Of a stretch of 64,000 nt of DNA, positions 55,183-64,000 are shown piece after piece (position 1 is the stretch's first letter; the number at the start of each line of letters is the position of its first letter). A program made the translations under genes and the position numbers. Source of the stretch: Cladopsammia gracilis (Eukaryota > Cnidaria > Anthozoa > Scleractinia > Dendrophylliidae). The stretch covers positions 706,001 through 770,000 of the forward strand of contig JAJGOT010000002.1 in the NCBI GenBank assembly GCA_022457155.1, written 5' to 3'. Below the pieces are notes generated by a model. That model was not told the DNA's origin. It was given only the letters and a program-made list of their open reading frames with translations, and did no database searches.

Positions 55183-55819
55183 TCAAGCTGTTTCTGGAGT
55201 ATGTCTTGAGAAGCGACAAGTGATCTCTCCCTTTTCATTGGTTGACTCTGACAGGACAATACTATTTACCCAATCTGTGGGTGTGTCAACCCTTGCAATG
55301 ACACCTAGCTCAAGCATCTTGTCGATCTCTTGTTTTATAAAGCTCCTGTAGGTGGACCATGGTGGTTGAATGACAGGCTGTGTCCCAAGGTCAAGGGTTA
55401 TGTGGTGTGGTTTCATGTGGAATTCTCCCAACCTTTCAAAGCAGTCTTGGTAGTCACTGTGGAGCTTCTCTTTGGAGAGCAGGGTGTGTGGTGTGCCACA
55501 TGGCCGGTTGCTGGGTGGGGAATTAGATGCTTCTTGGCTTTCTAGTGCCTGTGTCAGGTTACAGTTAAATTTGACAAGTTTCAATTCACTGCAGGTTTTG
55601 CATCCTAGCATTGCTGGACTAGCAACTTCAGTAACTTCAGAGGTAACTGCCCTCACGTCCCCTCTCTGATGTACATACAATTTCTCTGGATTTCAGAGGA
55701 CCGTCGAAAAGTAATTCACACTTTTGTTTGAAGCATTTCAGCCTTTGAGTCAAATCAGGACCTGGAGTCCAATCGATTTTTGGCAGTTCGAAGTCGAGTA
55801 AATATCTCTTTCCTCTCAT
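55183..55819 (-). pseudogene. Ty3/gypsy remnant: gag start fused to reverse transcriptase start
   Basis: The frame at 55637-55819 reads PKIDWTPGPDLTQRLKCFK and CELLFDGPLK, like the start of a gypsy gag. It runs into 55183-55680 with LSKEKLHSDYQDCFERLGEF, HITLDLGTQPVIQPPW, IKQEIDKMLELGVIARVDTP and TDWVNSIVLSESTNEKGEIT, the entry to the reverse transcriptase. The zinc knuckle and most of the protease have been deleted between them, and the polymerase core is absent after 55183. Confidence 0.78.
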
Positions 55820-56119
55820 TCAATTTGTTGCTGAATCAGTTAAGGATAACTAAAATTTTCTTGCTTGTTTTTTTTTGTATTTCTGGCGTTCCGTAGGACG
55901 GAGTGCAATGCCCTATGATCATATAAAACGCGGGAAATAAAAACGGGGACACAGAGAACGCCAGGGTGAGGGAGCACCAGCTCGCCAAACTCACTAGAGA
56001 ATCGAACCCCACCTCACCGGAAACGCGACCACACTAGCCAAGATGACAAACCACAGGCCGCGATGAGACTTAACCACACAAGGAGAACCACTCAAGACAG
56101 AGAGCCAGAACAAGAACAG

Positions 56120-56330
56120 CAAAGGATCACGCAGTATAACCAATCAAGGCAACCACGATCACCGGAATAAGAAAAGCAAAAAGGATCATGCAGTGCAACC
56201 AATAAAGGTGACCACGATCTCCCAGGGCAAAACCAGAATAAGTAAAGAACCGAATAAGTAAAGACAGAAAGGGGATCACGCAGTACTACCAATGAAGGCG
56301 ACCATGGTCACCCAGGGACACAAACTCACA
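56120..56330. repeat. Three degenerate tandem copies at a LINE 3' end
   Basis: GGATCACGCAGT...CCAAT.AAGG.GACCA.G occurs at about 56124, 56190 and 56273, with spacings of about 66 and 83 bases. The last copy overlaps the end of the LINE reading frame. Confidence 0.8.
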
Positions 56331-57200
56331 AAACCACAGAAAAAGTCTCGCCACAAACCGAACCAAACACACCCCGTGCGCCCCACTGACATAAAAAGAA
56401 ACCGCGGCGGCGCGGGGACTGAAAACGTTTGAAAAACAGGGGGAGAAAAAAAAGAAACCCTAGCCCTAAGCTGCGCAAGAAGCTTAGCGCCTGAAGGGAA
56501 GTCGTTCTGCTGCTTCCAAACCAAAAATTTCAGAACGTTAAGTAAATACGCAAAAACAAGAGGAACACAACGAAAGTGATCAGATGAAAAACCAAACAAC
56601 ATAACCTTAGCATCGATGGGGGGAACTAAGGGGGAAGCAGCGGAGAGGGTCAGTTGAATCTGAGCAATGCCCTGCTGGGCAAGTGGGCAGAGAAGGAAGA
56701 GGTGCTCCAAAGATTCACTACCGCGGCCACAAAAACAAGAGGGATCGAAATGATACCCAAAAGAAATCAACCGGTCCGCCGTAAAAAGGACCCCATGGTC
56801 TATCTGCCAGTTAACATCAAAAACAGGACGGTCAAGCGGCATACACGAAAGACCAAACCACGTAGAATCCCAGTCCAGATAACCATAGATAGAGCGAAAC
56901 TTGGACGCACAACCCACAGAAGTAAGATAAGCAACATAGACCCCCTTGGAAGAGATGGCCTCCACCGGCCCAGATGGAAAAAAGGAGCCAACTGCCAAAC
57001 CGGAAGTGAGAGCCACCCCCCGTCCCCAGAAAACACCAAGCATAGAAGACAGAACAATAAAATGCCGGAAACACATCAGGGTAGAAAAAGGAATTATTAG
57101 GAAAGACAACACGAGGATCCACGCCAAAACGATCAAAACACCAGTATGTAAGCAGAAAGCCAACCACCAGGAGAGCAACGAAACTGCTTGACCCATGGAA
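56276..57200 (-). pseudogene. LINE ORF2 C-terminal domain (zf-RVT type)
   Basis: A 306-codon minus-strand frame reads WLAFCLHTGVLIVLAWILVL, then DRPVFDVNWQIDHGVLFTAD, RLISFGYHFDPSCFCGRGSE, SLEHLFLLCPLAQQGIAQIQ and FAYLLNVLKFLVWKQQNDFP. CFCG...SLEHLF..CP is the zinc-binding C-terminal region that follows the reverse transcriptase in many LINEs. The frame is open, but it is separated from its reverse transcriptase (57490-58128) by an insertion at about 57237-57480. Confidence 0.87.
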
Positions 57201-57236
57201 CCAGTAAAGCATTGATTTTGGCTTCCAAAGAGATCA

Positions 57237-57480
57237 TAGCAACAACAACAACAACAACGATTTATTTACAAATAAAAAGCAAATTATATTAGCAACTCGC
57301 AAATAGCTAAAGTTAATCGTGGCAGGTTGCTGCACACTAAACAATTACAGGAGCTCACTATAAAATAATTGACTGATAACAATAAATACGAAAATAAGGA
57401 ATGGATAATTCATGATTAGTTACTGTAACAACAACAACTAATAAATTAATAATAGAAATAAAAATAAATATGAAAAAAAT
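57237..57480 (-). mobile_element. LINE-type 3' tail inserted in another LINE
   Basis: It starts with (CAA)n and CGATTTATTTACAAATAAAA, the reverse complement of the end of 24495-24775. It interrupts the LINE between the thumb region (57490) and the C-terminal domain (57200). Confidence 0.65.
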
Positions 57481-57489
57481 ATATACAAA

Positions 57490-58128
57490 TTAAGGAGAAG
57501 GGGTAATAAAATGCGGATTAAAGTCAATTAAGTGTTTTAAAATTACGAAGACTGGTACAAAGAAATCGACATCAACATAGATATCCTCACTCTCCAAAAC
57601 CTCCATTAGTAATCTGTTTAATTTGGACATAGCCAGGCCGCCACGGGAATGGGGATGGATTACAACGTTCCGTGCGACCTTGTCAGGCTTTCCTCCCAAA
57701 AGGAAGGAGAAAATCAATTGGTCTAATTGCACACGAGCCCGTGATACCAAACTTTTAGAAAGCACCAAGGAATTGATCACCAGGACCTTCCCTTGGAAAG
57801 ATAAATAGCGGTGGCGCCAAGACCCTAAAACATGACGTACAGCCTCAATTCAGGGCAACCAGTTCGCCTCCTCCACATCACAGTTACCGATGAATACGCC
57901 CAGAGCTTTAATTTTCACATCCGTCCATTGGATTGAGATTGGCACATCCGAATGACCACGCCACCCTCCCAACCACAACCCCTCGCATTTATCTAAATTG
58001 AGCTTGGTGCCCGAACCTTTCTCAAAATTGTCGTAAACCTCAAAGATGGAGACCAAAGCCAGATCAGAAGAGACGATAACAGACCTATCATCCGCGTACA
58101 ATGACAAAACAGGAAGGGGCCTAGGCAC
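57490..58128 (-). pseudogene. LINE reverse transcriptase fragment (YADD)
   Basis: The frame at 57850-58128 reads LPVLSLYADDRSVIVSSDLA (catalytic YADD), then GTKLNLDKCEGLWLGGWRG and DVKIKALGVFIGN. After a stop near 57848, the frame at 57490-57780 gives SRARVQLDQLIFSFLLGGKP and VVIHPHSRGGLAMSKLNRLL, the thumb region. Fingers and endonuclease are missing. The upstream junction at about 58130 leads directly into the leader-like DNA at 58160-58512. Confidence 0.87.
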
Positions 58129-58159
58129 CCGGGGAAGAGAAATGCCAATGATAAAACCG

Positions 58160-58512
58160 GGCTAACAGTAACCTAGCGGACACAAAAGTTCCAAATGGAC
58201 GAAAAACACTAAGCTAGAAAATAATGCAAACAAGGGTTGGGGACGTGACACATAAAGAAAAAATACTCGCTGAAGAGACCGAGAAAAACAAGCCGCTGCA
58301 AGGGCGGAGAAAAATACAAAACGGCAAGCTACGACTACACAGAACGTACGAACTAACAAAATACGCAGGGCGGAAAGACAGAAAGTACCTGGTTTGATTC
58401 TGCCACGGGTTGTTCCGGCTCCGGTGCCGGCACTGCTGGTTCGGCCACCGCTGGTTCGGGTTCCGGGACAGGAGGTTCTGTCAAAGGTGGAAGGTCGCCA
58501 ACAGGTTCCGCC
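58160..58512 (-). pseudogene. LINE 5' leader and Pro/Glu-rich ORF start
   Basis: The minus-strand ATG at about 58512 reads MAEPVGDLPPLTEPPVPEPE and continues with repeated PEPE/AVAEPAVPAP up to SNQ, followed by GTACTT, a possible splice donor. The rest, to 58160, is leader-like. Because it joins directly to the reverse transcriptase end at about 58128, the LINE seems to have lost most of ORF1 and the first part of ORF2 by an internal deletion. Confidence 0.45.
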
Positions 58513-58559
58513 ATAAGGAAAGCAGTGAAACAGGCTGGTGATGGTTGACGGCAAACAGA

Positions 58560-58935
58560 AGAAAGAATTTTGCCCCTAGCTTCTGCGGACGGCGCTGTGA
58601 GACCCGGCTGTGACAGAGTGAAATGACGCTACGCGGTCTAGCTTATAAATAAGAGGAGCCCGCAATGCATTAATGCAATCCCTGAGGCCACGGGGTAATT
58701 TAGAAGGTCGTTTCATGATGCGCTAATTAATTATTCAGTGAGAATAGCAGCTCAAACTTCCATGACATTTGCTGGTATATTTTTTACCGAAGAAATTGCA
58801 CCGATCAAATTCCAATCTAAGGTCATTTCAACTTTATTTACACTACACTAAGCGAACAAAAACAATTTTGAAGTCTACGCGATGTTTACTATGGTTTCAA
58901 AATAGTCGCAAAATGAAGTTACAAAGTTTAATTTC
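58560..58935. other. Stretch without a recognised gene
   Basis: No domain or repeat recognised. Confidence 0.5.
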
Positions 58936-59875
58936 TTAATTTTCCCTCTCCCCAGCATGCTTACTTATGTGTTTACTTAGGCGACACTTAGAATTAATTT
59001 TGCCCTTGATTGCTTTCCACGCTTTGTCCTTTTCCGTGGTAGATTCAACGGGAAATCGGCTGAAAACTAGCACCTTTAATGCTTGCAGTTTTGTGACATC
59101 GAGCCGCCGTTCATTGTGTTCCATCGGTGTTGCTGTTGCTCAGCTCTTCCAAGGTAAAAAAGAAAGGCAGAAGCTTAAGTCACACCGGTACCTCTCTTTT
59201 TCCTTCTCTAACACCTCTCGCACCCCATTTGATTTGCTCGGCATTACTAAAGAGCGGATGATGTCTTTGCAAACTTCTGTGTCGTCCTGAGAACTGGATG
59301 ACGGCAGTGTCAGCGTTTCGGGTGTTATAGGCACTAGTGGAGTTGAAGGCAGTGGGTCAAACTCTTCCATGGGATCATCGTGGAGGGATGCCAAAGCCAT
59401 TTGGTCGATGGTTGGCAGGTTATCGTTCAGAGGAAGTGGATCAAAATTCACTACTGGATCAGTGAACTGGAAAGTAGGAAATATTTCCTCCTAGTTTCCA
59501 ATGGCGGAACGACTACAGAATACATGGCCACTTTGGTCCCCCTCATTAAAGGGACAGTCACCATTTTTAGCATGATTTTGGAAATCTCAAAAAAACATTT
59601 CGATCATTTGAAGCTGAACAATAATGGTTATATTTTGTAATCGTCGAAATTACGTTCTTATTACATAAATTGAGGGACTTCATGAATTTATAACAGTTAT
59701 AACAGATGTGTGAGGAACTCAAGCAAATATTACTGAACAGAATCTTCGTATGTTGAGCGAACAGTTACCAATGAAAAGGTTTTAAGACTTACCATCCACA
59801 GCTACAATTTCTGCTTGTATCTTCTTGCCCTCCCAGTTGACTGTCACTGTGCTCCCTTCTTTGTATTGGAAGCTT
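58936..59875 (-). pseudogene. BEN-domain gene, three segments, frameshifted
   Basis: The first exon (about 59875 to 59792) reads STVTVNWEGKKIQAEIVAVDG up to a GTAAGT donor. The second follows TTTCCAG at about 59475: FTDPVVNFDPLPLNDNLP and an acidic/Pro/Ser-rich stretch, then VREVLEKEKERYRCDL. With a one-base shift this continues as LLPFFFTLEELSNSNTDGT, and with another as NERRLDVTKLQALKVLVFSR, FPVESTTEKDKAWKAIKGKI and NSKCRLSKH (58936-59124). The FF..EEL..SN..G...LD...L.ALK..VF.RFP pattern is that of a BEN domain, a DNA-binding or protein-binding module in chromatin factors and transposons. Two offsetting frameshifts break it. It is divergent from the gene at 59965. Confidence 0.68.
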
Positions 59876-59964
59876 TATCTAAAATCAGCCTTGTAGGGGC
59901 GATACCAGTTTTCATTTCTTGAGGAAAATACAGCAACGCTTTCGATGGCCGTTTACAAGTTTCT

Positions 59965-60420
59965 TTGCAAAGTTGCCTAAGAGACATGCCTATCGAGGCC
60001 TACAAGGTCAGTTTCATTTTGTCAATTTATGAACTTGCTCGAATGGTGGACACATCAAGCAACACAGGGGTGAACAAAGCCCAACTGGTATCGACGCATG
60101 ATGGCCGAGTTATAGTTCCTGTATACGACTGGTGTACTTTTCAGGGACAATATTTCAAAAAAATTGCGAACATAAAAAAATTTCACCATTTCAGATTTTC
60201 CTAGGATGAACCAGGTGTTGTTTACTGCCGAGAATATTTGACATCCCCAGAACAAGCGCATGTGTTACTGAAGGATGGTACTGTGATCCCACCTGTTTCT
60301 GTTCTTCCGCAGAAGATCAACCCAGATGGATTAAGTGACGAACGCAGAAACTACTTATATCGCGAAATAAGACAATTTTGCAAGCTTGGAACTGAAGATT
60401 TAGTTGCACCAGTTCCATAA
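59965..60420 (+). pseudogene. Repeat-family gene, C-terminal exon with one nonsense codon
   Basis: A plus-strand frame reads IEAYKVSFILSIYELARMVD, THDGRVIVPVYDWCTFQGQY and KKIANIKKFHHFRFS. A TAG follows at about 60202, then the same frame continues as DEPGVVYCREYLTSPEQAHV, LKDGTVIPPVSVLPQKINPD and GLSDERRNYLYREIRQFCKL, ending at 60420. Apart from the TAG it is uninterrupted. I recognise the type as multicopy in corals but cannot name a domain. It is divergently paired with a BEN-domain gene, so both may be cargo of one transposon. Confidence 0.55.
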
Positions 60421-61403
60421 GTTATCATTATTTCGAACTTGACCAGTGCAATGCTATGTAACAAATCAGCTTTAGCATTTACTTTTCTAGTTTGTTGTTG
60501 AGTTTTGCATTCATTTGAAAATGGCAAATCCAGAAAATACTACACTACATATTCAAATATGTTTTTTTTTAATTTGACCAAGAGAACGCATCCCGCAAGA
60601 CTATTACACACTATCATTGTTAAGCTGCTAGGGGGAGGGGAGGGAGGCCAGGCAGGGAATTTGAGAAAATATTTTTGCTTATTGCAGATACATAGAAAAT
60701 GACCAGTTGGTTAAAATGTTCATTTTTGAAAATTGAAATTGAGAGCCCTAGAGACGGACGCTGAACCTAAACAGATCATTGGCCTTTTTCAGTTGATTCA
60801 CTCACGCTGAAATAAACAAAACATCTTGATCCATCACAAGAAGTACATTTAAGGGGGCGAAAAGGCTGAAAATGCTTAAAAACAACAATTTGTGCTTGCT
60901 GAACGGGACACTACAAAGTAAAACTCTTGTAGGACAGCTTAGACAGTTAGAGAAGGTGCATGGGCTGTCATTGAGGGTGTATGAGCTCACAAACTCTCCA
61001 AGAGCTTGAATGCCTTTAGTTTCCAGAAGAATTTTTTTGCTTTGCAAAAGCGGGTTTCTTTGTATATTTTATTTGAAGTATCAAGCATAAGCCTGCGGTT
61101 GACGCCCAAATGATTCTAAATGAGGCCGCTTTAAGAATTTGTAGACTTTCGTTCTTTTTCAATTTCTGTAAGAAACTTAAGCTTAAGGGCTCACTGACGT
61201 ATATTTTCGGACCCGTTGCTAGGGACAGTAATTGCTATTTATTTTTATTAATTTCAATCGTTTACATACGGTCAAATCTTCAACTCAGTCCTAAACCCAA
61301 AAATGACATCATCGAGCCACTCCCATGATCACGTGACCAATACCGAAAAAGACTAAAAATTTTTGTGTTCCATTTTATCGGAAAATTGTTGACAGTGTTA
61401 TGG
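60421..61403. other. Stretch without a recognised gene
   Basis: An 81-codon minus-strand frame (60802-61047) with FSNCLSCPTRVLLCSVPFSK has no recognised domain. Confidence 0.45.
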
Positions 61404-61412
61404 TATTTATTC

Positions 61413-62718
61413 TAGCCTGTTCCAGGCTCCAAGATAGTGGGGAATGCGCAAAGTTAAAAATAGGAAAAATCGCGGGGGAACTGGGGAGAATGTGGTCGGC
61501 AGAGCCTGTAAACATTTCTTTAAAAAGCTCTTTCCGGTATACCAGCTCCTGGTATACCCTCTGATTGGTCCGTTTTGACAGGTAATGTCAACACCTCGCT
61601 ATGCACATTATACTTGTCAATCGTAACGATGGCGTACGTGATCCTCACACGTGATGAAGAGGAATCAAAGTTATGTAATATTTTGGATGAATGCCTGCGC
61701 GATTTTCCTAATATAGAAGCGCTCAGGAAAGGGAAACAAGAATCTCTTGTATAAAACTTGGCGCATGGTAAAAATGTCTTCGCGATTTTGCTGACCGGTT
61801 TCGGAAAAGCTTGATATTTCAGCTCTTTCTACGCCTGGCAAAAGCAGCTCTGACAGAGAAATCGACGATAATAGTCGTTTCTCCATCAGTTTCAGTGATG
61901 CGAGATCAAGTCGAACAACTGAAAAAGCTCAGTTTTTATAAAAGGTGACAGGCCTAACACAAATCCTGCTCGTCGCTAAAAGCATTTTAGCCCAGCTTTA
62001 GAATAATAATTATGCTTAGGATCAGTTCATTTCTCAGTCCGTGATTTAATGTGAGCGCGAGTCTGCGGTTAGCGTAACTTGCGACTAAAAGAGTCTAAGA
62101 TCCTTGAAGTCTTATTCGATAGTCACGGTCTATGTTGGAATAGTGGCATCTTGCATTTGGTTTTAGTTCCTCAGAGTTTATTCTGCGTTTAAGTTGACGT
62201 GTTTCTCGGAGCTAGGCAGTACCTCCATTGTCAGACGTATGGCGTCATGTATCAATTGTTGCATCGGCTTTGAAATATTTGAATCTCCAGCATCTCGGTT
62301 CAAGAAAACGCCAGCAATTCCTTATTTCTCACTACACTGAACAAAGAAACTCTTGGCACCTTGGTTCCTCTACATGCTACGTTTTTCCTACAAAATCTGC
62401 AGCACTTTGAAGGGTGGAGTTCGAGATTCGAGGACATTATTTTCATCCGCGTACGCGTCTTGCGGATTTCCTCATGTTCTTGCACATGCTTTTACGCGAA
62501 ATTCTCACGAGAGAAATCCGAGAACTATTTCTTTTAATTGACATTTTGACGACAGAAAATTGGATTATCGCAAAACTTGCCAAAAGAGGGCGGAAGAGAG
62601 TCGGTAAAGAAATGTTTACAGGCTCCGCCGACCTCCCTCTCCCAGTTCTCCCGTGATTTTTTCTCTCTTTTTTTTTAATTCGCGCGTTCCCCACTATCTC
62701 CGAGCCTGGAACAGGCTA
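61413..62718. mobile_element. TIR element with 9-bp target duplication carrying a RecQ-like fragment
   Basis: TAGCCTGTTCCAGGCTC at 61413 is mirrored by GAGCCTGGAACAGGCTA ending at 62718. Similarity continues inward for about 110 bases (AGATAGTGGGGAA, GCAGAGCCTGTAAACATTTC). The exact direct repeat TATTTATTC flanks both ends (61404-61412 and 62719-62727). Nine-bp duplications are typical of Mutator-like elements and some others. The interior begins with a broken helicase reading frame on the plus strand; no transposase is seen in 1306 bp. Confidence 0.9.
61630..61950 (+). pseudogene. RecQ-like helicase N-terminal fragment
   Basis: The ATG at 61630 reads MAYVILTRDEEESKLCNILD, CLRDFPNIEALRKGKQESLV, a stop, then NLAHGKNVFAILLTGFGKA, a Walker A box degenerated from the LPTGFGKS type, another stop, and in another frame IVVSPSVSVMRDQVEQLKKL, which matches helicase motif Ia of RecQ-type superfamily II enzymes. 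Motif II (DExH) and beyond are absent. It could be a gene fragment captured by the transposon or the relic of the element's own helicase, as encoded by some DNA transposons. Confidence 0.72.
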
Positions 62719-62795
62719 TATTTATTCATTTTCCCATCATCGTAGTATGGATTTCGTTTTAATTTGAAAAACAGTTTTAGAGAGATTTAAAATAT

Positions 62796-63200
62796 GTGAC
62801 CCTCCATACGAAAACACGTCTTATCAAACATTGTAATTTAGTGAAACCGGGTTTCAAAAGGGTTTCCAAAGGGTTTCAAACCCCCTGAAACCGGGTTTCC
62901 AAAGGGTTTCGAACGGGTTTCGAACGGGTTTCCAAAGGGTTTCCAAAGGGTTTCGAATGGGTTTCCAAAGGGTTTCCAACGGGTTTCCAAAGGGTTTCCA
63001 ACGGGTTTCCAAATGGTTTGCAACGGGTTTCCAAACGGTTTCCAAAGGGTTTCCAAAGGGTTTCGAACGGGTTTCCAAAGGGTTTCCAACGGGTTTCCAA
63101 CGGGTTTCCAAATGGTTTGCAACGGGTTTCCAAAGGGTTTCCAAAGGGTTTCTAAAGCGTTTCTAAAGTGTCTAAGCGCTTCCGAAAGGGTTTGCAAACT
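62796..63200. mobile_element. Second minisatellite-bearing element end (GGGTTTCCAAA)
   Basis: GTGACCCTCCATACGAAAAC then ACGTCTTATC at 62796 matches the left TIR of the 45941-47240 element, followed by the same AAACCGGGTTTC block and an array of about 29 units of GGGTTTCCAAA to about 63170. The opposite TIR is not found before 64000, so the copy is truncated or extends beyond the window. Confidence 0.85.
62850..63172. repeat. 11-bp minisatellite array (GGGTTTCCAAA)
   Basis: Units vary mainly at positions 8-10 (CCAAA, CGAAC, CCAAC, GCAAC), with higher-order patterns such as a repeated CCAACGGGTTTCCAAATGGT block near 62998 and 63097. Long frames on both strands are translation artefacts. Confidence 0.95.
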
Positions 63201-64000
63201 CGTCGTACCGTTTAACCAGCCTTGCTTTTGTATCATATCGTTGAAAACTATAACTAAGAAGACGTAATGAAAATTACCTGCAACATGTTGTTCCAACTAA
63301 TTTCTGTGTAAAAATATCGAAGCCCATTTATGTTCACATCAGCGTTAAAACTTTAAACAATTGCGGCGTGTCTCTCTCGGACAGATAAAACTCACGCAAG
63401 ATCATAAAATTTACGACCGGGTGAGCGCGAACGCATCGGGTTTCTGAATTAATTTGTGAGCCGAAAAATATTTTTAGCATGCTATTTTGATGTTTATACT
63501 CTAAATTAAAATTGCTACCTTAAAGAAAAAATGTATCAGCTACATTCCTGGTTGCGAAATTTAATGATAATCTGAAGATAATAATCCCAGGACTGGTGTA
63601 CTCTGTTTTCTCTGGTTTGCGTGACCGTTACCTAAACACACCATGGCGTGTTCGACAAAAGTGGTTTGATTCTGAACCGAGATACAACATTCATAAATAG
63701 CCACTTGCAAATTGGTTCGAATAGAGACGTGATTTTGATTGCAGCGATATTTTTTTACAGCCTTTGATTTTTGACCTTTTCACAAAGTTTTCTTTTCAAC
63801 TCCGTATCTTTTGTTTACTATATTACAGTAAACCAGAATAGTCAATGAAATGAACTGAACCGCCTCTGCCGCGCGTACCTTATGGTTTATAATGAAAACT
63901 TCTAAACAAATTGCCCCTAGTGGCAATACAAACCAGAAAAATGTAACAAGCATAACCTACAGTTCGTCGAAATCTGTTAAAAACTGTTTCTAAACCCGCC
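63201..64000. other. Stretch without a recognised gene
   Basis: No open frame over 60 codons, no repeat and no inverted end seen. Confidence 0.5.

Noticed and set aside
62838..63296. Long minus-strand frames translating to repeated WKPFGNPLET-like peptides (also 46.0-47.2 kb)
   Set aside because: They are translations of an 11-bp minisatellite; a stop-free unit of length not divisible by 3 remains open in several frames on both strands.
1..64000. Single-copy host genes
   Set aside because: Every recognisable coding segment belongs to a transposon or a repetitive family, or is too fragmentary to call a host gene.

Overview
This window looks like a transposon-dense stretch of an animal genome, most likely an anthozoan cnidarian such as a stony coral. 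It is AT-rich, has GT-AG introns, long stretches without genes and almost no intact reading frames. It is packed with several classes of retroelement and DNA transposon (LINEs, copia, gypsy, DIRS/Ngaro, hAT, PIF/Harbinger, Kolobok-like) of kinds I associate with cnidarian genomes. The species call is inference; no rRNA, tRNA or mitochondrial marker is present. I found no convincing single-copy host gene. The only full-length open gene is a Harbinger transposase.

Layout. 1-9.4 kb: a decayed tandem duplication, a tyrosine-recombinase pseudogene (minus), a 144-bp tandem duplication, a 2.1-kb terminal-inverted-repeat (TIR) element with a second TTAA-flanked MITE nested inside it, a protein-kinase pseudogene, and another TTAA MITE. 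9.5-18.1 kb: minus-strand wreckage of three large transposon-like genes: a hAT C-terminus, a gene with an XPG/FEN-like motif and a spliceosomal intron (gene A), and a C2H2-containing gene (gene B) split by a LINE tail. 18-26 kb: sparse, with hairpins and two oppositely oriented fragments of one repeat family (family C). 26.3-29.2 kb: a 3'-truncated copia element with its 5' LTR and a half-tRNA-type primer site, inserted at the edge of a SWIM-like exon. 29.8-33.4 kb: a complete Harbinger element with TIRs, an intact transposase and an oppositely oriented Myb-like partner with two frameshifts.

34.5-43.5 kb: two LINE 3' ends and one long LINE whose endonuclease is separated from its reverse transcriptase by about 3.7 kb of foldback and TIR elements. 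43.6-45.1 kb: a LINE tail that has truncated an OTU-like gene. 45.9-47.2 kb: a TIR element filled with an 11-bp minisatellite. 47.3-48 kb: a YqaJ-like nuclease fragment. 49.7-53.9 kb: a decayed DIRS/Ngaro-type retroelement with an SGNH hydrolase fragment. 54.6-58.5 kb: a DDE transposase fragment, a gypsy remnant and another LINE. 58.9-60.4 kb: a divergent pair of decayed genes, one with a BEN domain. 61.4-62.7 kb: a TIR element with a perfect 9-bp target-site duplication that carries a broken RecQ-like helicase start. 62.8-63.2 kb: a second member of the minisatellite family.

The parts do not form a pathway. They record successive insertions: elements lie inside elements at about 5.7, 17, 29, 39-43, 44.3 and 57.3 kb. 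The most interesting items are the minisatellite-carrying TIR family, the RecQ-carrying TIR element, the unclassified genes A and B, and the complete Harbinger element.
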